A stretch of 64,000 nucleotides of DNA, taken from Kappaphycus alvarezii (Eukaryota; Rhodophyta; Florideophyceae; Gigartinales; Solieriaceae). The translations under genes and the position numbers were made by a program. Location of the stretch: positions 558,001 through 622,000 of the forward strand of contig NADL03000027.1 of NCBI GenBank assembly GCA_002205965.3, in the 5' to 3' direction. The notes beneath the pieces are model-generated. The model ran no database searches. It was not told the DNA's origin and saw only the letters and a program-made list of their open reading frames with translations. Shown piece after piece: positions 46,060 through 56,950 of this stretch; position 1 is the first letter of the stretch, and each line of letters begins with the position of its first letter.

Positions 46060-47525
46060 TGACGCTCCAGCAGCTGCATCGACTCACATATTTCGTGGGG
46101 GCTCCGACGTAAAAAGATTCTTTTTCTTCCTTGAGAACGTCATAATGCGCGGTAAGAGTGAGGAAGGTAAGTTGCTCGAGCTTTTGTCCTAACTAGGTGG
46201 CGAAGCGTTCGAATTTTTCTTCCAGACGTTACGAACGAGAATAGAGATCTTTTGCAAGAAGGAAAAGACTATGAAGTTGTCAAGGCGGCGATGCTAGAGA
46301 AGTTCGGAGAAAAGTGTCAGCCGCATGAAGTTATTCGACGCGCAATGGATGCAAGACTAAATCCGGCCCGCCTTACGGAGTCGAAAAGGAAAACAGACTC
46401 GTTCTTCGCGAAAGCAAATTTCAATGAAGAGGCCAAGTTCGGCCTTCTACGTAGAGCCGCTATGGAACATCCAGACCTAGTCCCATAAATCATTTACACC
46501 GCAGTCCGAGGGACTACCAGCCTATGAAGTCCATTATAGCCGATTATGATGAAGGAAAAAAGGCGTTTGATTCGTCGCAAAGGTTTACCAACTCTTCGCC
46601 GATAGCCGACACTATAATAGGAGCCGGCGCAAGTTTAGTCCCCGACGAGGGAAAAGCTGGACCGTCAAATCCGGTCATTAACGTTGAGAAAAAGGCACCG
46701 CGATTGTTGGTTTCGTACTGACTCAAGGTACCAGAAGTAGAAAGAAAAGTGGATAGCTTAGTTACAGCTTTCCAACACCTCCTCTTTAATGATTAAGAAA
46801 CAGCAAAGCAGCTGACTCGATGAAAAGAGCCCCGACTGGAGTTGGAAAACCGCTTAGGCTGATCGTGATCGAGTGTTCATTCTGTCAAAAGCAGGGTCAC
46901 AGTGCGAATCGTTGTCCTGATAACCCACATAGGGATACTAAATGTTCCAAGTGCGGTAAGAAGGGACACACGGAAGCCACGTGCTGGAGTCGCGGGAGGA
47001 AAGAACCCGCTGTAGGGAAGATTTACATGGCAATTGAAGGATCTAGTGATGAGCGCTCGGAAGAAGACGAAAGGGAGGCCGTTTCTGTTTTTATTAGTTC
47101 GGATGATGAGGAAGTTCTCGATGTCAAAACGTAATCCGGACGGAGAACCCCTTCAGAAGCTGGCTCGTGGATCGCGGGTGCCCAATTGAGGCGATACTTA
47201 ACCCTCGTTCGGCCGGGGCCACCTAGACCCCGGAGTTTGATTAAGCCTCGTCCCCGCTGTAGTAAGTCGGAAAAGAACACCCCTAACAAGGGCAAGAAGT
47301 CGACTGGGAAAAGAACAAGGCAAGGGAGCCAAAAAGAAGGACCATAGAGCGGTGGGAAGATAGGGAAATCTCTGAGATTGTCCCAAAGTACGACGTCCTC
47401 AACGCGTTGGCGAATTCCCCTGCCAGTCTTTCATTTGGTCAACTCCTACGTGGTGACGCTATACAGGCGCAAGGTGTTCTCAAAGAACTTTTCGGTGGCG
47501 GACTTGTTAGCACCGTCAACGGTGA
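46060..47525 (+). pseudogene. gag of gypsy element 2
   Basis: The capsid-like part (46,144-46,490) includes EVVKAAMLEKFGEKCQPHEV. Two zinc knuckles lie at about 46,875-46,985: CSFCQKQGHSANRC and CSKCGKKGHTEATC, both CCHC. The linker before protease (47,376-47,520) reads YDVLNALANSPASLSFGQLL, a segment normally found just upstream of the protease. Several frame changes are present. The solo LTR cuts the reading frame at 47,526. Confidence 0.85.
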
Positions 47526-48500
47526 TGTAGTGCAATAGGCACTCGCATTGTACTGCCATCGGCAGAGCTAATTTTGGTGATCTTTTTTTGATCTGATTCA
47601 CTGCTAACCGGCGGGAACTGTACTGTACTGTACAGTAAGGGCAATTTTCTTTTGTCGCCCACTATTATTTTTGTACCTGTATACCCACCCGATGGGGCTT
47701 GAGTGCTTTCCATCTGGACCACTCGGCCCCAAAATTGGACCTGATATTTTCGCAGGTGAAAGGTAACTATTGGGCCAAGTGTCGAGTTATCTTATATCTA
47801 ACTTGGATCTCCCTAACTTCACTCACCCCGCCGTCGTAGATAACCCTAACCTACCTAACTAGTATTTATACCTACCTGGCCACAAGGGCCCCAGAGAACA
47901 GCCACCCTGGTGTTGGCTCTGAACTTGACTCCCAACTTCCGCCTTGCAGAAACCTTGCCAACGGCAAATTTGGCTATAGCCACGTTTATCCGCCCGGGTC
48001 CCCCTTTCTATTGCCTCCTCTCTCTATCCAATATTGCAATACACTTTTTTTTTTTTTTTGTATTTACTCATGCTTCCCGGACTCGGCGTCTATATATAAA
48101 TAGGAACTTCAAGGTTGTCGTTGGTGACAACATACTTATCTCGAAAGGAGATATTCAGCACAGCTGACCCAATACTACATCTTATTTGTCCAGTATTACA
48201 CCCCTGGTGTCTACAGTTCTTTGGAATCGATCCTTACCAAGTTTCTAGCACGCGGACCACGGCCCGGCCTTACAACTCTGGGGACAAGTATACCGTCCAG
48301 CCGTCCAAGGAATTACCCCCGCTCTTCCAACTCCATTTCTCCTCCGTCGGCGAGCTGTGCTACTGCATCGCAGGGTGCTTAAAGAGAAAGAGGGACAGCG
48401 AACACCCTGTGGGTCTTCGTGTGTGTGTGTTGGGTTTCTCATTGTCTGACGGTGTTCCGTTCCCAGACGAGAAGAACTGCGCACCGCGCATTGCACTACA
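47526..48500 (+). repeat. Nested solo LTR (family B) inside gypsy element 2
   Basis: 975 bp, starting TGTAGTGCA and ending CACTACA, flanked by GGTGA (47,521-47,525) and GGTAA (48,501-48,505), a 5-bp duplication with one change. It matches 53,102-54,126 along its length. It holds a GTACTGTAC-type cluster (about 47,617-47,635), a TATA box (TATATATAAATA, about 48,090-48,101) and a long T run near 48,045-48,060. The host gag-pol resumes with the protease immediately after, so it is a later insertion. Confidence 0.88.
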
Positions 48501-48533
48501 GGTAAGGCACAGGGCAGGAAGCGCTGCCTGAAA

Positions 48534-49031
48534 GTGGTGGAAGTGAGTGTTTATGGTACTAAGGCGCATGCACTGTGCGATAATGGAGCAACAACGGATA
48601 TTATTTCCTTAGAGTTTGCCGCGAAATTGTCGGTCGAACCGGAAGTCGTCAACTGTACGATCACCGTCGCTACGGGAGTGAAGTGTCAAGTGAATTCAAT
48701 CATGAAAAAGGCCCCTATCTCCTTCGGAGGGCTCTTCGTATGCTTAGATTTCATCGTCGTTGAAGGATCTCCCTTCGACGTCCTCATCAGCGACCCGACC
48801 ATGGAGGCTTTAATGGCCACTCTCGACTATGGAACAAGAACCGTGACGCTGAAGTATGACTCTAAGGTTGCTGTGCTCGACTGGTTTCCCGAGTTCGCCC
48901 GCTTAACTGCAGAGGACCCCGTGAAAGAAGGTGAAGAGACGGACAGCGAGGACTTTACCTCATCGTCTTCAGCAGCACATTCTGAGGAAGAAGACTCCGA
49001 TGGAGCGGAGGAAGAGAAGACGAGGACGTAG
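48534..49031 (+). pseudogene. Aspartic protease of gypsy element 2
   Basis: 166 open codons. ALCDNGATTDIISLEFA is the catalytic block (here D-N-G-A, with Asn in the position usually Ser or Thr), followed by the GSPFDVLISDPTMEAL flap-to-C-terminal part (the 'dviLG.dwl' equivalent). An acidic tail (about 48,930-49,030) links to RT. Confidence 0.85.
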
Positions 49032-49199
49032 GACTCGTATTGGCGATTCAAGGGGATATAGAGGAGCTATTTGATAAGGAAGAACCCCTCACAACTTCTA
49101 GAAGCGACACTCATCCACTACCAAGAAGGGACAGTTTGAGAAGGTCCTCTCCAAGGGCGATGTCATCGCTGAATCCCTGTTCGATCTTCGACCTTCGAG

Positions 49200-50003
49200 T
49201 GTCCCGATAGAACACTCTTTCGAGCTTACGGACGCCAAGCCTATCTATCATAGGGAGAGCCGCCTACCTAAGAAGCAAAACAAACTGGTAAGAGAGGAAT
49301 CGGATAAGATCCTTGAGGCCGGCATAATCAGGCCCGCTTTGTCCGCTTGGTCTTTTCCGGTGGTCATAGCTACCAAGAGGGACGGGAAACCTCGCTTCTG
49401 TGTCGATTACCGGACGCTTAATAAGAAGATGAAGGGCGACCGTTGGCCCCTCCCTAAGATAGATGAAATCTTTGACGCCCTTTGCGGCGAGACGGTATTC
49501 AAATCCTTAGAACTGCTCAATGGGTACTGGCAGGTCCGTCTAGAAGATTACTGCAAAGAAAAGACGACATTTGTGTTCCGTTTCGGCACTTATCAGTTCA
49601 ACGTCATTTTGTTTGGACTCATGAACGCGCAATCGACTTTACAGCAAATGGTGGACCATGTGTTAGCAGATATGGACTTTGCTCGCGTTTATCTGGACGA
49701 TGTCGTAGTCTTTTAGAGTAATTTGGAGGAAAATTTGGAGCACGTTTCGGCGGTCACAAACGCCATTGCCAAGTACGGGCTAAAGCTCAAGCTGGCCAAA
49801 CGCCACCTGGCGCAAAGACAGATAAGTCTCTTGGGTCACCTTGGTGATGAATGTGGGGTTCTTGTGGACCCGGGGAATGTAGAGGCGATTCAATCCATAC
49901 CAAGTCCAGTGAATATCACGCGGGTACGCAGTTTCCTCGGGCTAGCAGGATATTACGGGAGATTCATTAATGATTTCGCGGGAAGGCGGCTGTCTTACAT
50001 GCC
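49200..50003 (+). pseudogene. Reverse transcriptase of gypsy element 2
   Basis: Frame 49,339-49,716 covers SAWSFPVVIATKRDGKPRFC, DRWPLPKIDEIFDAL, and LELLNGYWQVRL, where motif A has Glu for the usual Asp. It continues to FNVILFGLMNAQSTLQQM and YLDDVVVF with the paired Asp of the active site. A stop follows directly, then 49,723-50,007 continues in frame with the thumb (LGHLGDECGVLVDP, RSFLGLAGYYGRFI). Confidence 0.92.
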
Positions 50004-50483
50004 GTGACCTCGACAATAAAGAAGTTCGCATGGGGCGACCTGGAAGAAGAGGCGTTCCCCGCGCTAAAGGAGGCTCTGACCTCCCCACCTGTTCTAGAAT
50101 TTTCTGACTTTAAAAGATCGTTCATCGCCGAAACTGATGATTCTGTCACTGCCGTAGGCGCTTTTTTGTCGCAGAAGCAGTCGGATGGCAAAATACATCC
50201 GGTCCAATACGCCAGTAGGACGATGAACCCGGCGGAGAAGCGCTACTCAGCCTGCGAGAGGGAAGCATTGGCAGTCGTTTTCGGACTACGGAAGTTTCGA
50301 GTTTACCTTTTATCGAGTCACCCTTTCGAGCTTATTACCGACTATCAGTCGCTAAAGGACGCCTTTGTGCGCAAAGAAATACACGGAAGGCTAGCCCGTT
50401 GGCTCGACTTCCTAGCGGAATGCGACTACGTCATTCGTTATCGGCCGGGAAAGATGAATGGTGTTGGCGGATGGGTTATCTAG
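50004..50483 (+). pseudogene. RNase H of gypsy element 2
   Basis: An open frame with AETDDSVTAVGAFLSQKQ (first catalytic Asp), YSACEREALAVVFGLRKFRV, ELITDYQSLKDAF and ARWLDFLAECDYVIRYRPGK, the full RNase H block series. The final catalytic segment (DGLSR type) lies just after, in the next frame (50,458-50,480, ADGLSRLAIEV). Confidence 0.92.
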
Positions 50484-50651
50484 ACTGGCAATAGAAGTCG
50501 AAGTCGGCACTGAGCACGATGAAGGAGACCTCCTACTATCCGTGAAGGGCCCCTCTGAGGAAATCGGAGGTGCCGATCTAGAACCACACCTCACACTGGT
50601 TCAGAAGTACCTGTTTTTGAGTGATATTTCCTACGCCATACCGAAAGAGGG

Positions 50652-51787
50652 TTGAAGGCTAGGAGAGCAGCCAAGTATTTCCTAATCTGGGATAGGCACC
50701 TGTTCCGCTGTACAAAGAGTGGCCCGAGGATTGTCGCCAATATATCAAAGCGTGCAGGCATCTTGCGTTTCCTTCACGACAATGTGGGCCATTGGGACAC
50801 TTGGACCCTGGGGTTCATACAAGACAGGTTCTGTTGGCCTAGGATGATATCAGATATACATGAGTACGTACGTTCGTGCGATTCTAGACAAATGATGCGC
50901 GGACTGCCGAAGTACGCACAGATAATAGGGACACCACTACATGGATTGTTTTCGACATTCTCTATTGATTTCGTGGGTCCTTTGCAGCGGTTCAAGGACG
51001 GTCATCAATTTATATTGATTTGTGTCGAACACCTCACCGATGGCCGATATCTATTCCCACCGGGGACGCTACAACGCCCACAGTCATAAGTTTCATTGAA
51101 GAGGAAGTAATTCGCCCTTTTGGCCCACCTCGGGAGATCGTGAGCGACAACGGAAGTTGCTTCAAGGCTGCTGCGCTCGTGGATTATATGACAGGGCATG
51201 GGATCAAGTGACGTACGGTCATGGCATACGCCCATGTCCAACGGGAGGGCGGAGAGGTGGTTCGTACGCTTAAGTCTGGGATAGGAAAAGTTATCCGTGA
51301 TGGCCCGGATTGGGCGGAAGCCCTCCATAAGTGCGTTTTCGGATATCTTCGGCGCCCAGGACCGAAGAGAATTGCCCCGTCTGAGCTTCTAAATGGAGTT
51401 AAAACACGTCTTCAAGGGGACGTGTACATCAGTTCGCCGCAGGCGCAGCACGGTGAAGACAGATCTATCCAGACCCAGACTCGCGCGGTCCTTCGCGCGG
51501 AACGAGTCCTGGATTCAGAAAAGGCCAATAAGGATGCTCCTCAGGTGCAAGAGTTCGCCGTGGGGACCGGGTCCTGGTTGCTCACGGAAGGGCCTTCCAA
51601 GGGGCTAAAGGGCCGGACTTGCAGTCGAAATAATTCGGTCCATGCGAATTGGTGCGAGCTTTCCACCCTCAGTATGTCCTGCGCTCCCGTCATGGGAGAT
51701 TCTCGCGCCAATCCATTCATGCTAGGCGTTTCAGCAGGTACCACCCGCGCCGGTACCACCTCAAGTATACTCAAAATTGAGTACTAA
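50652..51787 (+). pseudogene. Integrase of gypsy element 2
   Basis: The zinc-binding part is at 50,755-50,900 (LRFLHDNVGHWD, FCWPRMISDIHEYVRSC). The DDE core runs over two frames: SIDFVGPLQRF (first Asp, about 50,965), then FGPPREIVSDNGSCFKAA (second Asp, about 51,140), then REGGEVVRTLKSGIGKVI, where the third residue is the Glu. KRIAPSELLNG and the C-terminal part follow to 51,787. It is interrupted by frame changes and one stop at about 51,209. Confidence 0.9.
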
Positions 51788-52273
51788 CCTTCTTACGCAA
51801 TTATTTTGTGTCCTTTACTCATATCTACCCCCCACCGTAAGGGAAGAGATGAGGGGAGTGCAGTGAGTGAAATGTGATGAAATCGTGAAGCCGCATGAAT
51901 CTTAGGGTTTCTTGCGCCGCCCTAGAAGGTTTCGAGCCGCCACACAAAAGGGTTCTTCTCTGTTGGTTTCGCAAAAAGTCAGTACCCCTCCACATCGCCA
52001 CCTGAACCTGGATGACCTTGCAGACACCGAACGGCAAGGACTGCCAATCGACTCCGCCGTGCCCTGCTCCACGTCGACTTGGTCGCTGGCTGCTTTGCCC
52101 GCACTCTCTACGATGCACCCACCGGCCGAGACCGAACCGACACAACGGGAGGCTCACGACCGACAACACGGGCAAAACAGACGCTAGACATGTCAAGAAG
52201 GGTAAGGCACTCGCGACGTGAAAGGACGACAGGTAAGGTAATGCACCCCGTGTTGTGCCGTGGGAGGAGGTGG

Positions 52274-52735
52274 TGTTGTGGACGCTTTGAACGCGGGGGA
52301 CACTTGAGCGAATTGCTGTACTTGACTGGTGAGAATGGGGGGAGCTCAAGTGTAACGATAGGAGAATAGCGACAAAGGAACTAGTCGGACGGTTGGAAGG
52401 TCGGAGGTGCGGGGGGTCGAGATACTGTGGCACATAAGTACTGTGTCGCACCTCGCCCGCACTGTATGCCATCCAAGAACCTTACGTGGCACACGAGTCT
52501 ACTTCTAGAAACTTTGCTGATACTGCACTGTAGCTCGTTTATTTTGACACTGTACAGTGCGGCATATAATAAACCCAGCGAGGGGAGAGTAGAGAAAAGG
52601 TACAACAACAAAAATAATCACTTTTCAAAACTTCGGCACACTCTACATCCCTTCTCCGAAAACATCACCCCCTTCCTCTGCGTCACGCTCCCTCCCCTAA
52701 CTCACGCACGCGACCCTACACTCGCGCCCTCGACA
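52274..52735 (+). repeat. 3' LTR of gypsy element 2
   Basis: A 462-bp copy of 45,576-46,037, preceded by a purine-rich GTGGGAGGAGGTGG tract (polypurine primer) and followed by GACTC. It differs from the 5' LTR at many scattered positions, so the insertion is not recent. Confidence 0.92.
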
Positions 52736-52740
52736 GACTC

Positions 52741-53101
52741 CACCCCACCAGATCTGATATTCGTGCAATGGGACGCACTGGTGGAACAGAATCCGTCGAT
52801 GTCCCCTTCGTCAACCCCTGATTCCCTCGAACAGGAGAGAAAGGACTTTCAACCCGCTAACCTCGCTCAACGCAACCAGAATGGCGAAGCAAAGAAGAAA
52901 AGATTCCTTCATAGCATCTTCCACCAGAAGAAGGCTGGTCCCCGTCCCTATCTCTCCCCTCAGACGTGGGCATCCGGACACTCAAGCGTTGCTAACCGAC
53001 GTCGAACGCAACGTCGCTTCGAGGGCTGTGTATTAGGTCACCTTCACCATATGATCGCTCACGATTTCCAGGAGCGATACAAGCTTGACATCATTTCCCC
53101 G
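52741..53101 (+). other. Unrecognised coding-like remnant
   Basis: Between the gypsy element 2 duplication and LTR family B, the plus strand is open (part of the 52,427-53,167 frame). It encodes a Ser/Pro then basic segment (QRNQNGEAKKKRFLHS) and HHMIAHDFQERYKLDI. I do not recognise it; a gag-like remnant of another retroelement would fit the surroundings. Confidence 0.3.
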
Positions 53102-54126
53102 TGTAGTGCAGTTAACACTCCTACTGTAGTGCCACCGGCAGAGCCGATTTTGGTGACCTTTTTATGATCCATTTTTTTGTAAAGGGCATCGCACTTCTAC
53201 CAGCAATTACTGTAATGTAAAGTACAGCACTGCAAGGGCAAATTTTTATTGTCGGCCACAATTAACCTCGGACTGCATACTCAACCGAAAGGGCCTGAGG
53301 ACGTGTGGTCCGGACCAGTCGGCCCTAAACTTCTACCTGGTAATTTCGCCGGCGCAAGCCACCCATTGGGCCAAGTGCCGACTACCTCATCTTTAACTTT
53401 AATATTTATTTCTTGGCGGTCGTTGACTTTACTTACCGCACCGCAGTCGGTCACCCCAACTTAGCCAACTAGCATTATTTATACCTACCTGGCCACTAGG
53501 TCCCCTATTAAACGGCTACCCGGTGTTGGCTCTGAACTTGACTCCCAACTTTCGCCTTTGCAGGAACTTTGCCAACAGCAACTTTGGCTGTAGCCACGTT
53601 TATCCGCCCGGGTCCTCCTTTTTTTTCGCTCCTCTCTATCCAATATTATGCTACCTATTTTGCCGTTTGTTTTTGATATTTACTCTCATTTGGCGCCCCG
53701 GACTCCGACGTCTATATACAAGTAGAAGCTTCAATATTGTCGTTGGTGACAACATCCTTATCTCCAAAGTATATATTCAGCACTGCTGACGCACTACTAC
53801 ATCTTCTTTTTCCAGTATTACACCCCTAGTGTCTATGGTTCTTCGGACTCGATTCTTATCAAGATTCCAGCAATCCACGGATCACGATCGGGCCTTACAA
53901 CCCAGGGGACAAGTCTAACGTCCAACCTTCTACGTAATTACCCCGCTCTACCATCCAAACTTCTCCTCGCCGTAGACGAGTTGTGCTACTGCGTCGCAGG
54001 TTGCTTAAAAAGAAAGATGGACGGCGAATGACTTGTGAGTCTTGGCTTGTGTGTGTTATTATTCTCATTTTCTGACGGGGTTCCGTTCTTGGACGAGGAG
54101 AACTACGCACCGCGCATTACACTACA
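53102..54126 (+). repeat. Second copy of LTR family B
   Basis: A homologue of the nested solo LTR, starting TGTAGTGCA and ending ACACTACA, about 1,025 bp. A TATA-like TCTATATACAAG is at about 53,711. The flanks (CCCCG before, TACCA after) do not match, so this is either an old solo LTR or an LTR whose partner is lost or outside the window. No primer-binding site follows it. Confidence 0.8.
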
Positions 54127-56440
54127 TACCATTCCGCTTCCTCCAAGGTTCCCGGCTTCGATTTATTATCCAAATTGTCAGACTGCGCTTCTTTATCACT
54201 CGCGATTACAGTTTCACTGCCTCCGTCCACATCGTCCCTCAAAGTGCGGTCCTCGTTCATGATGTTCGTATGTTCAATTTCCCTTCCCACTTCCGTCACT
54301 GTCTCCTGTTTGTCCCCAATGCCCATCTCATCAGACAGGCCGTCCTTTTAATGCGCTTTCGTCATAGTTTCACTCTCTTGATCCACATTCACGTCGACAA
54401 AATTGTCGTCCTCGACCTATTCACTCGCTTTAGTTGCATTTTCGCCTGCATGAACATAATCGCTCCCAATGCGGACCCCGTTAATGGCGTTATTATCTTG
54501 GTGTTCTGCACGCACCTGTTCTCCATCAATTGGCTCCCCTCTTCCGTGAGAACGGCAGGCTCCTTCTCGAAGTCCGTATCGTTCTGGCGCTTCTTCGCTT
54601 TCGTCTTCCTCTTTCCACGACGGGGGATTTTCCTAGTCTTGCTGGCTTATCATTGTGCTTATACACGTGCTGGCCCTCCTTCGAAGCGAAGGTTGTAGTT
54701 CGGGACTCGATGTGATCGCGCCTGAACTTCACGTTGAGCTTCTGTAGCGCATTATTGGTTATAACCATTTTGTCTGAAGGATGAAACACAGAGAGTGAGT
54801 GGAAGGTGAATTGATGCGTGGGTTTCAACGTGAGCTAGATATCCTATCGCAAATTAGCACTTACAGAAGGCGCGTACAAGCTTTTGGCACCAGATGATTG
54901 TATCCCAAAAAGGATATGAGCAAGTTGGTGCAGCTTAAACTACTGAGATACCAGTCGTGCGATTCAAAGTTCCACAACTGTTAAGGGGGATGCGGTATCC
55001 CCCTGACATCTGTCATGCTTCGATTCAAAATGCGATATTGTGGATAATACCCGTTATGCAAAGCAAACTCAGATTGGGGAGGTATCTGACCCCTACCATT
55101 TTCCCTTCCCTAATGTTGACTGGCATCAGTACAAATTTCATGGAGTCATTGATGACGTTCGAAATGAGTATGATGTTGATCATCAACAGGGTCAACATCA
55201 ATGGCGTTTCATTACCTTTTGAATAGCCTGGAACCGTTTGATCCAGTTGATTGAGCCAGGCTCAGCGATCTTGGCCAGCAGCTACATTATATCAGCATCA
55301 ATCAGTAATACTATGTACGTGCGGACACGAAAAACCACACATAATGTTGGGGGCGCAGAAGGGGGCTGTCGAGGTTGCGAGAGCGTTCGAGAAGGGAGGA
55401 GCGTCGGTAGGGGATGTGAAGGAGGATGGAGAGGGATATGGAGAGATAGCTGGCAAGGGCGGCGGTGATTGGACTACATATGTCCCGTTTTGCTCCTAGC
55501 GTCATAAATTCTCCTTTGTAGGTAGCTGCACCCCTAGTGGGCAATAAATAATCTAAATAGCCTAGAATGCAGTGAGCCATCTCGATCCCTCCGTAAACTC
55601 TGGAAGCCACGTGTATGGATGAAGGGTGGCAGCGATGACCACAGTAAAGTGTGAGGTGTGGCCGAGCGCAGTACTTGAGCCTCCGATTTTTCTTGGCGCT
55701 CCTGGCTCCCTGTTCCGCTGACTTCCCGTGCACCCACTTCCCTCCTACCAACTGCCTCTCACAACCGCGCTCTACACGCGGCTCTACACGCGGCTGCTCA
55801 GCACGCCAAAATTTCATTACTGTACCAGTCACAGCACATACTACGAAAAACCATAACATTACTCAAGCGAAGAGCCCTTCAAAGGTCGAAATATGCGGAA
55901 ATATAAAGCAGGAAGGTGTACCGTTCCAAGGAACAGCCCAAACGTGGCTCTCTCAATCCTCTCTCGGGCATCCTCCCTCTGCTTGGAGTCCGGACTGTTC
56001 ACGGTTCCCGGCGTCACAGCACTTCATCACGACCAGGTGAGCTACTAAAGAGTACATATCTGACCATTCGTTGAAGACTGCAAATCATTTTCATTCCAAC
56101 TGTTGTACAAATTCGCTGGATGAACATGCACAGACTGCGGCGACCAGGTTCTGCACTTGGATGCCAATTTCGTCAACAATCGCAAGGCGGTCAGTGTAAC
56201 GCTCAATACAACTCCATCTCTCATTAAAAATCAAAGAATGGTTCAGATTTGGCAACCAAAAAACACGTAGCGGAAACCAATGCATCCATTGATGCATTGA
56301 ACAGAATAATCAAGAGCCCAATGACGACGACACCTCTCGAGAGCAGAATTGCCGTCTGTTTCAAACTCTGCTACAGCAGACTGAAAAAACAAAGCTAAAT
56401 CTAAGAAGGGATGTACAATAAAAGCTGATTCTAAAGAAAC
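54127..56440. other. No recognisable gene; several open frames
   Basis: Minus-strand frames at 54,117-54,326 (acidic) and 54,526-54,828 (basic, VVERGRRKRRSARTIR) may be parts of one charged protein. The plus frame 55,040-55,222 (SDPYHFPFPNVDWHQYKFHG) looks protein-like but is short. The minus frame 55,311-55,859 is long but without motifs. A 12-bp tandem duplication (GCTCTACACGCG, twice) lies at 55,769-55,792. None can be named. Confidence 0.3.
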
Positions 56441-56444
56441 CTTC

Positions 56445-56950
56445 TTGCCGTCTCTCCTACCTCCTTATTCCTCCTACTCATCAATGGCGACTATGGATAA
56501 GGTTCAAAAGGCTATAAGGCAGTCAAATGAGGCTAGACGAGTCGCGATGGGGTTTTTGGTGCTGTTGGAAGGGTTAGGGACTAGACCACTGGGAAGGACA
56601 GCTCCAGGAGAACCAATGACTATGAGAAGGTAAAAAAGGATGCTCGGACGCATTAGCAGCAGCCAGAAGGGTGGTTGAGGACATGCTGAGGCTCGAACGA
56701 TGCTTGTAGAGTACCAGAAACGCTGCTGGGAGAGAATAGAGCAAATGGAAGAAAAGGAGGTTGAGTTTGTTAGGGAGGTGAGGTAAAGGCAGAGGGGCTA
56801 GTTTGCAAGTCAAGTGGGGTGGACGAGCTGCAGTGCTAAAAATTGACATGCAGAATGGTGGGAGGCAACAAGGACAGCGAAGATGTATAGAGCGGCAGTA
56901 AGAACTCATCAAGATCAGAGATAAACGCGATACAATCGGAAGAATGAAGT
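56445..56950 (+). pseudogene. Unrecognised coiled-coil-like fragment
   Basis: The 56,445-56,633 frame encodes DKVQKAIRQSNEARRVAMGF. Later frames give ARRVVEDMLRLER and YQKRCWERIEQMEEKEVEFV, charged and helical. The pieces read as one short helical protein broken by one-base shifts. No family is recognised. Confidence 0.25.

Larger units (their letters stand above)
45576..52735 (+). mobile_element. Ty3/gypsy LTR retrotransposon (element 2) with nested solo LTR
   Basis: The 7,160-bp element is flanked by a perfect 5-bp duplication GACTC (45,571-45,575 and 52,736-52,740). Two 462-bp LTRs bracket gag, protease, RT, RNase H and integrase in gypsy order, plus strand. A 975-bp solo LTR of another family interrupts it between gag and protease. 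Pol has stops and frame changes and a Glu in place of the first RT Asp, so it is not functional as written. It is distinct in sequence from element 1. Confidence 0.93.

Noticed and set aside
48421-48432. Short GT repeat and the T runs at 48,045 and 58,917
   Set aside because: Ordinary low-complexity runs, too short to be informative.
55311-55859. 182-codon minus-strand frame
   Set aside because: No domain, odd composition, and overlapping open frames; nothing supports it as a gene.
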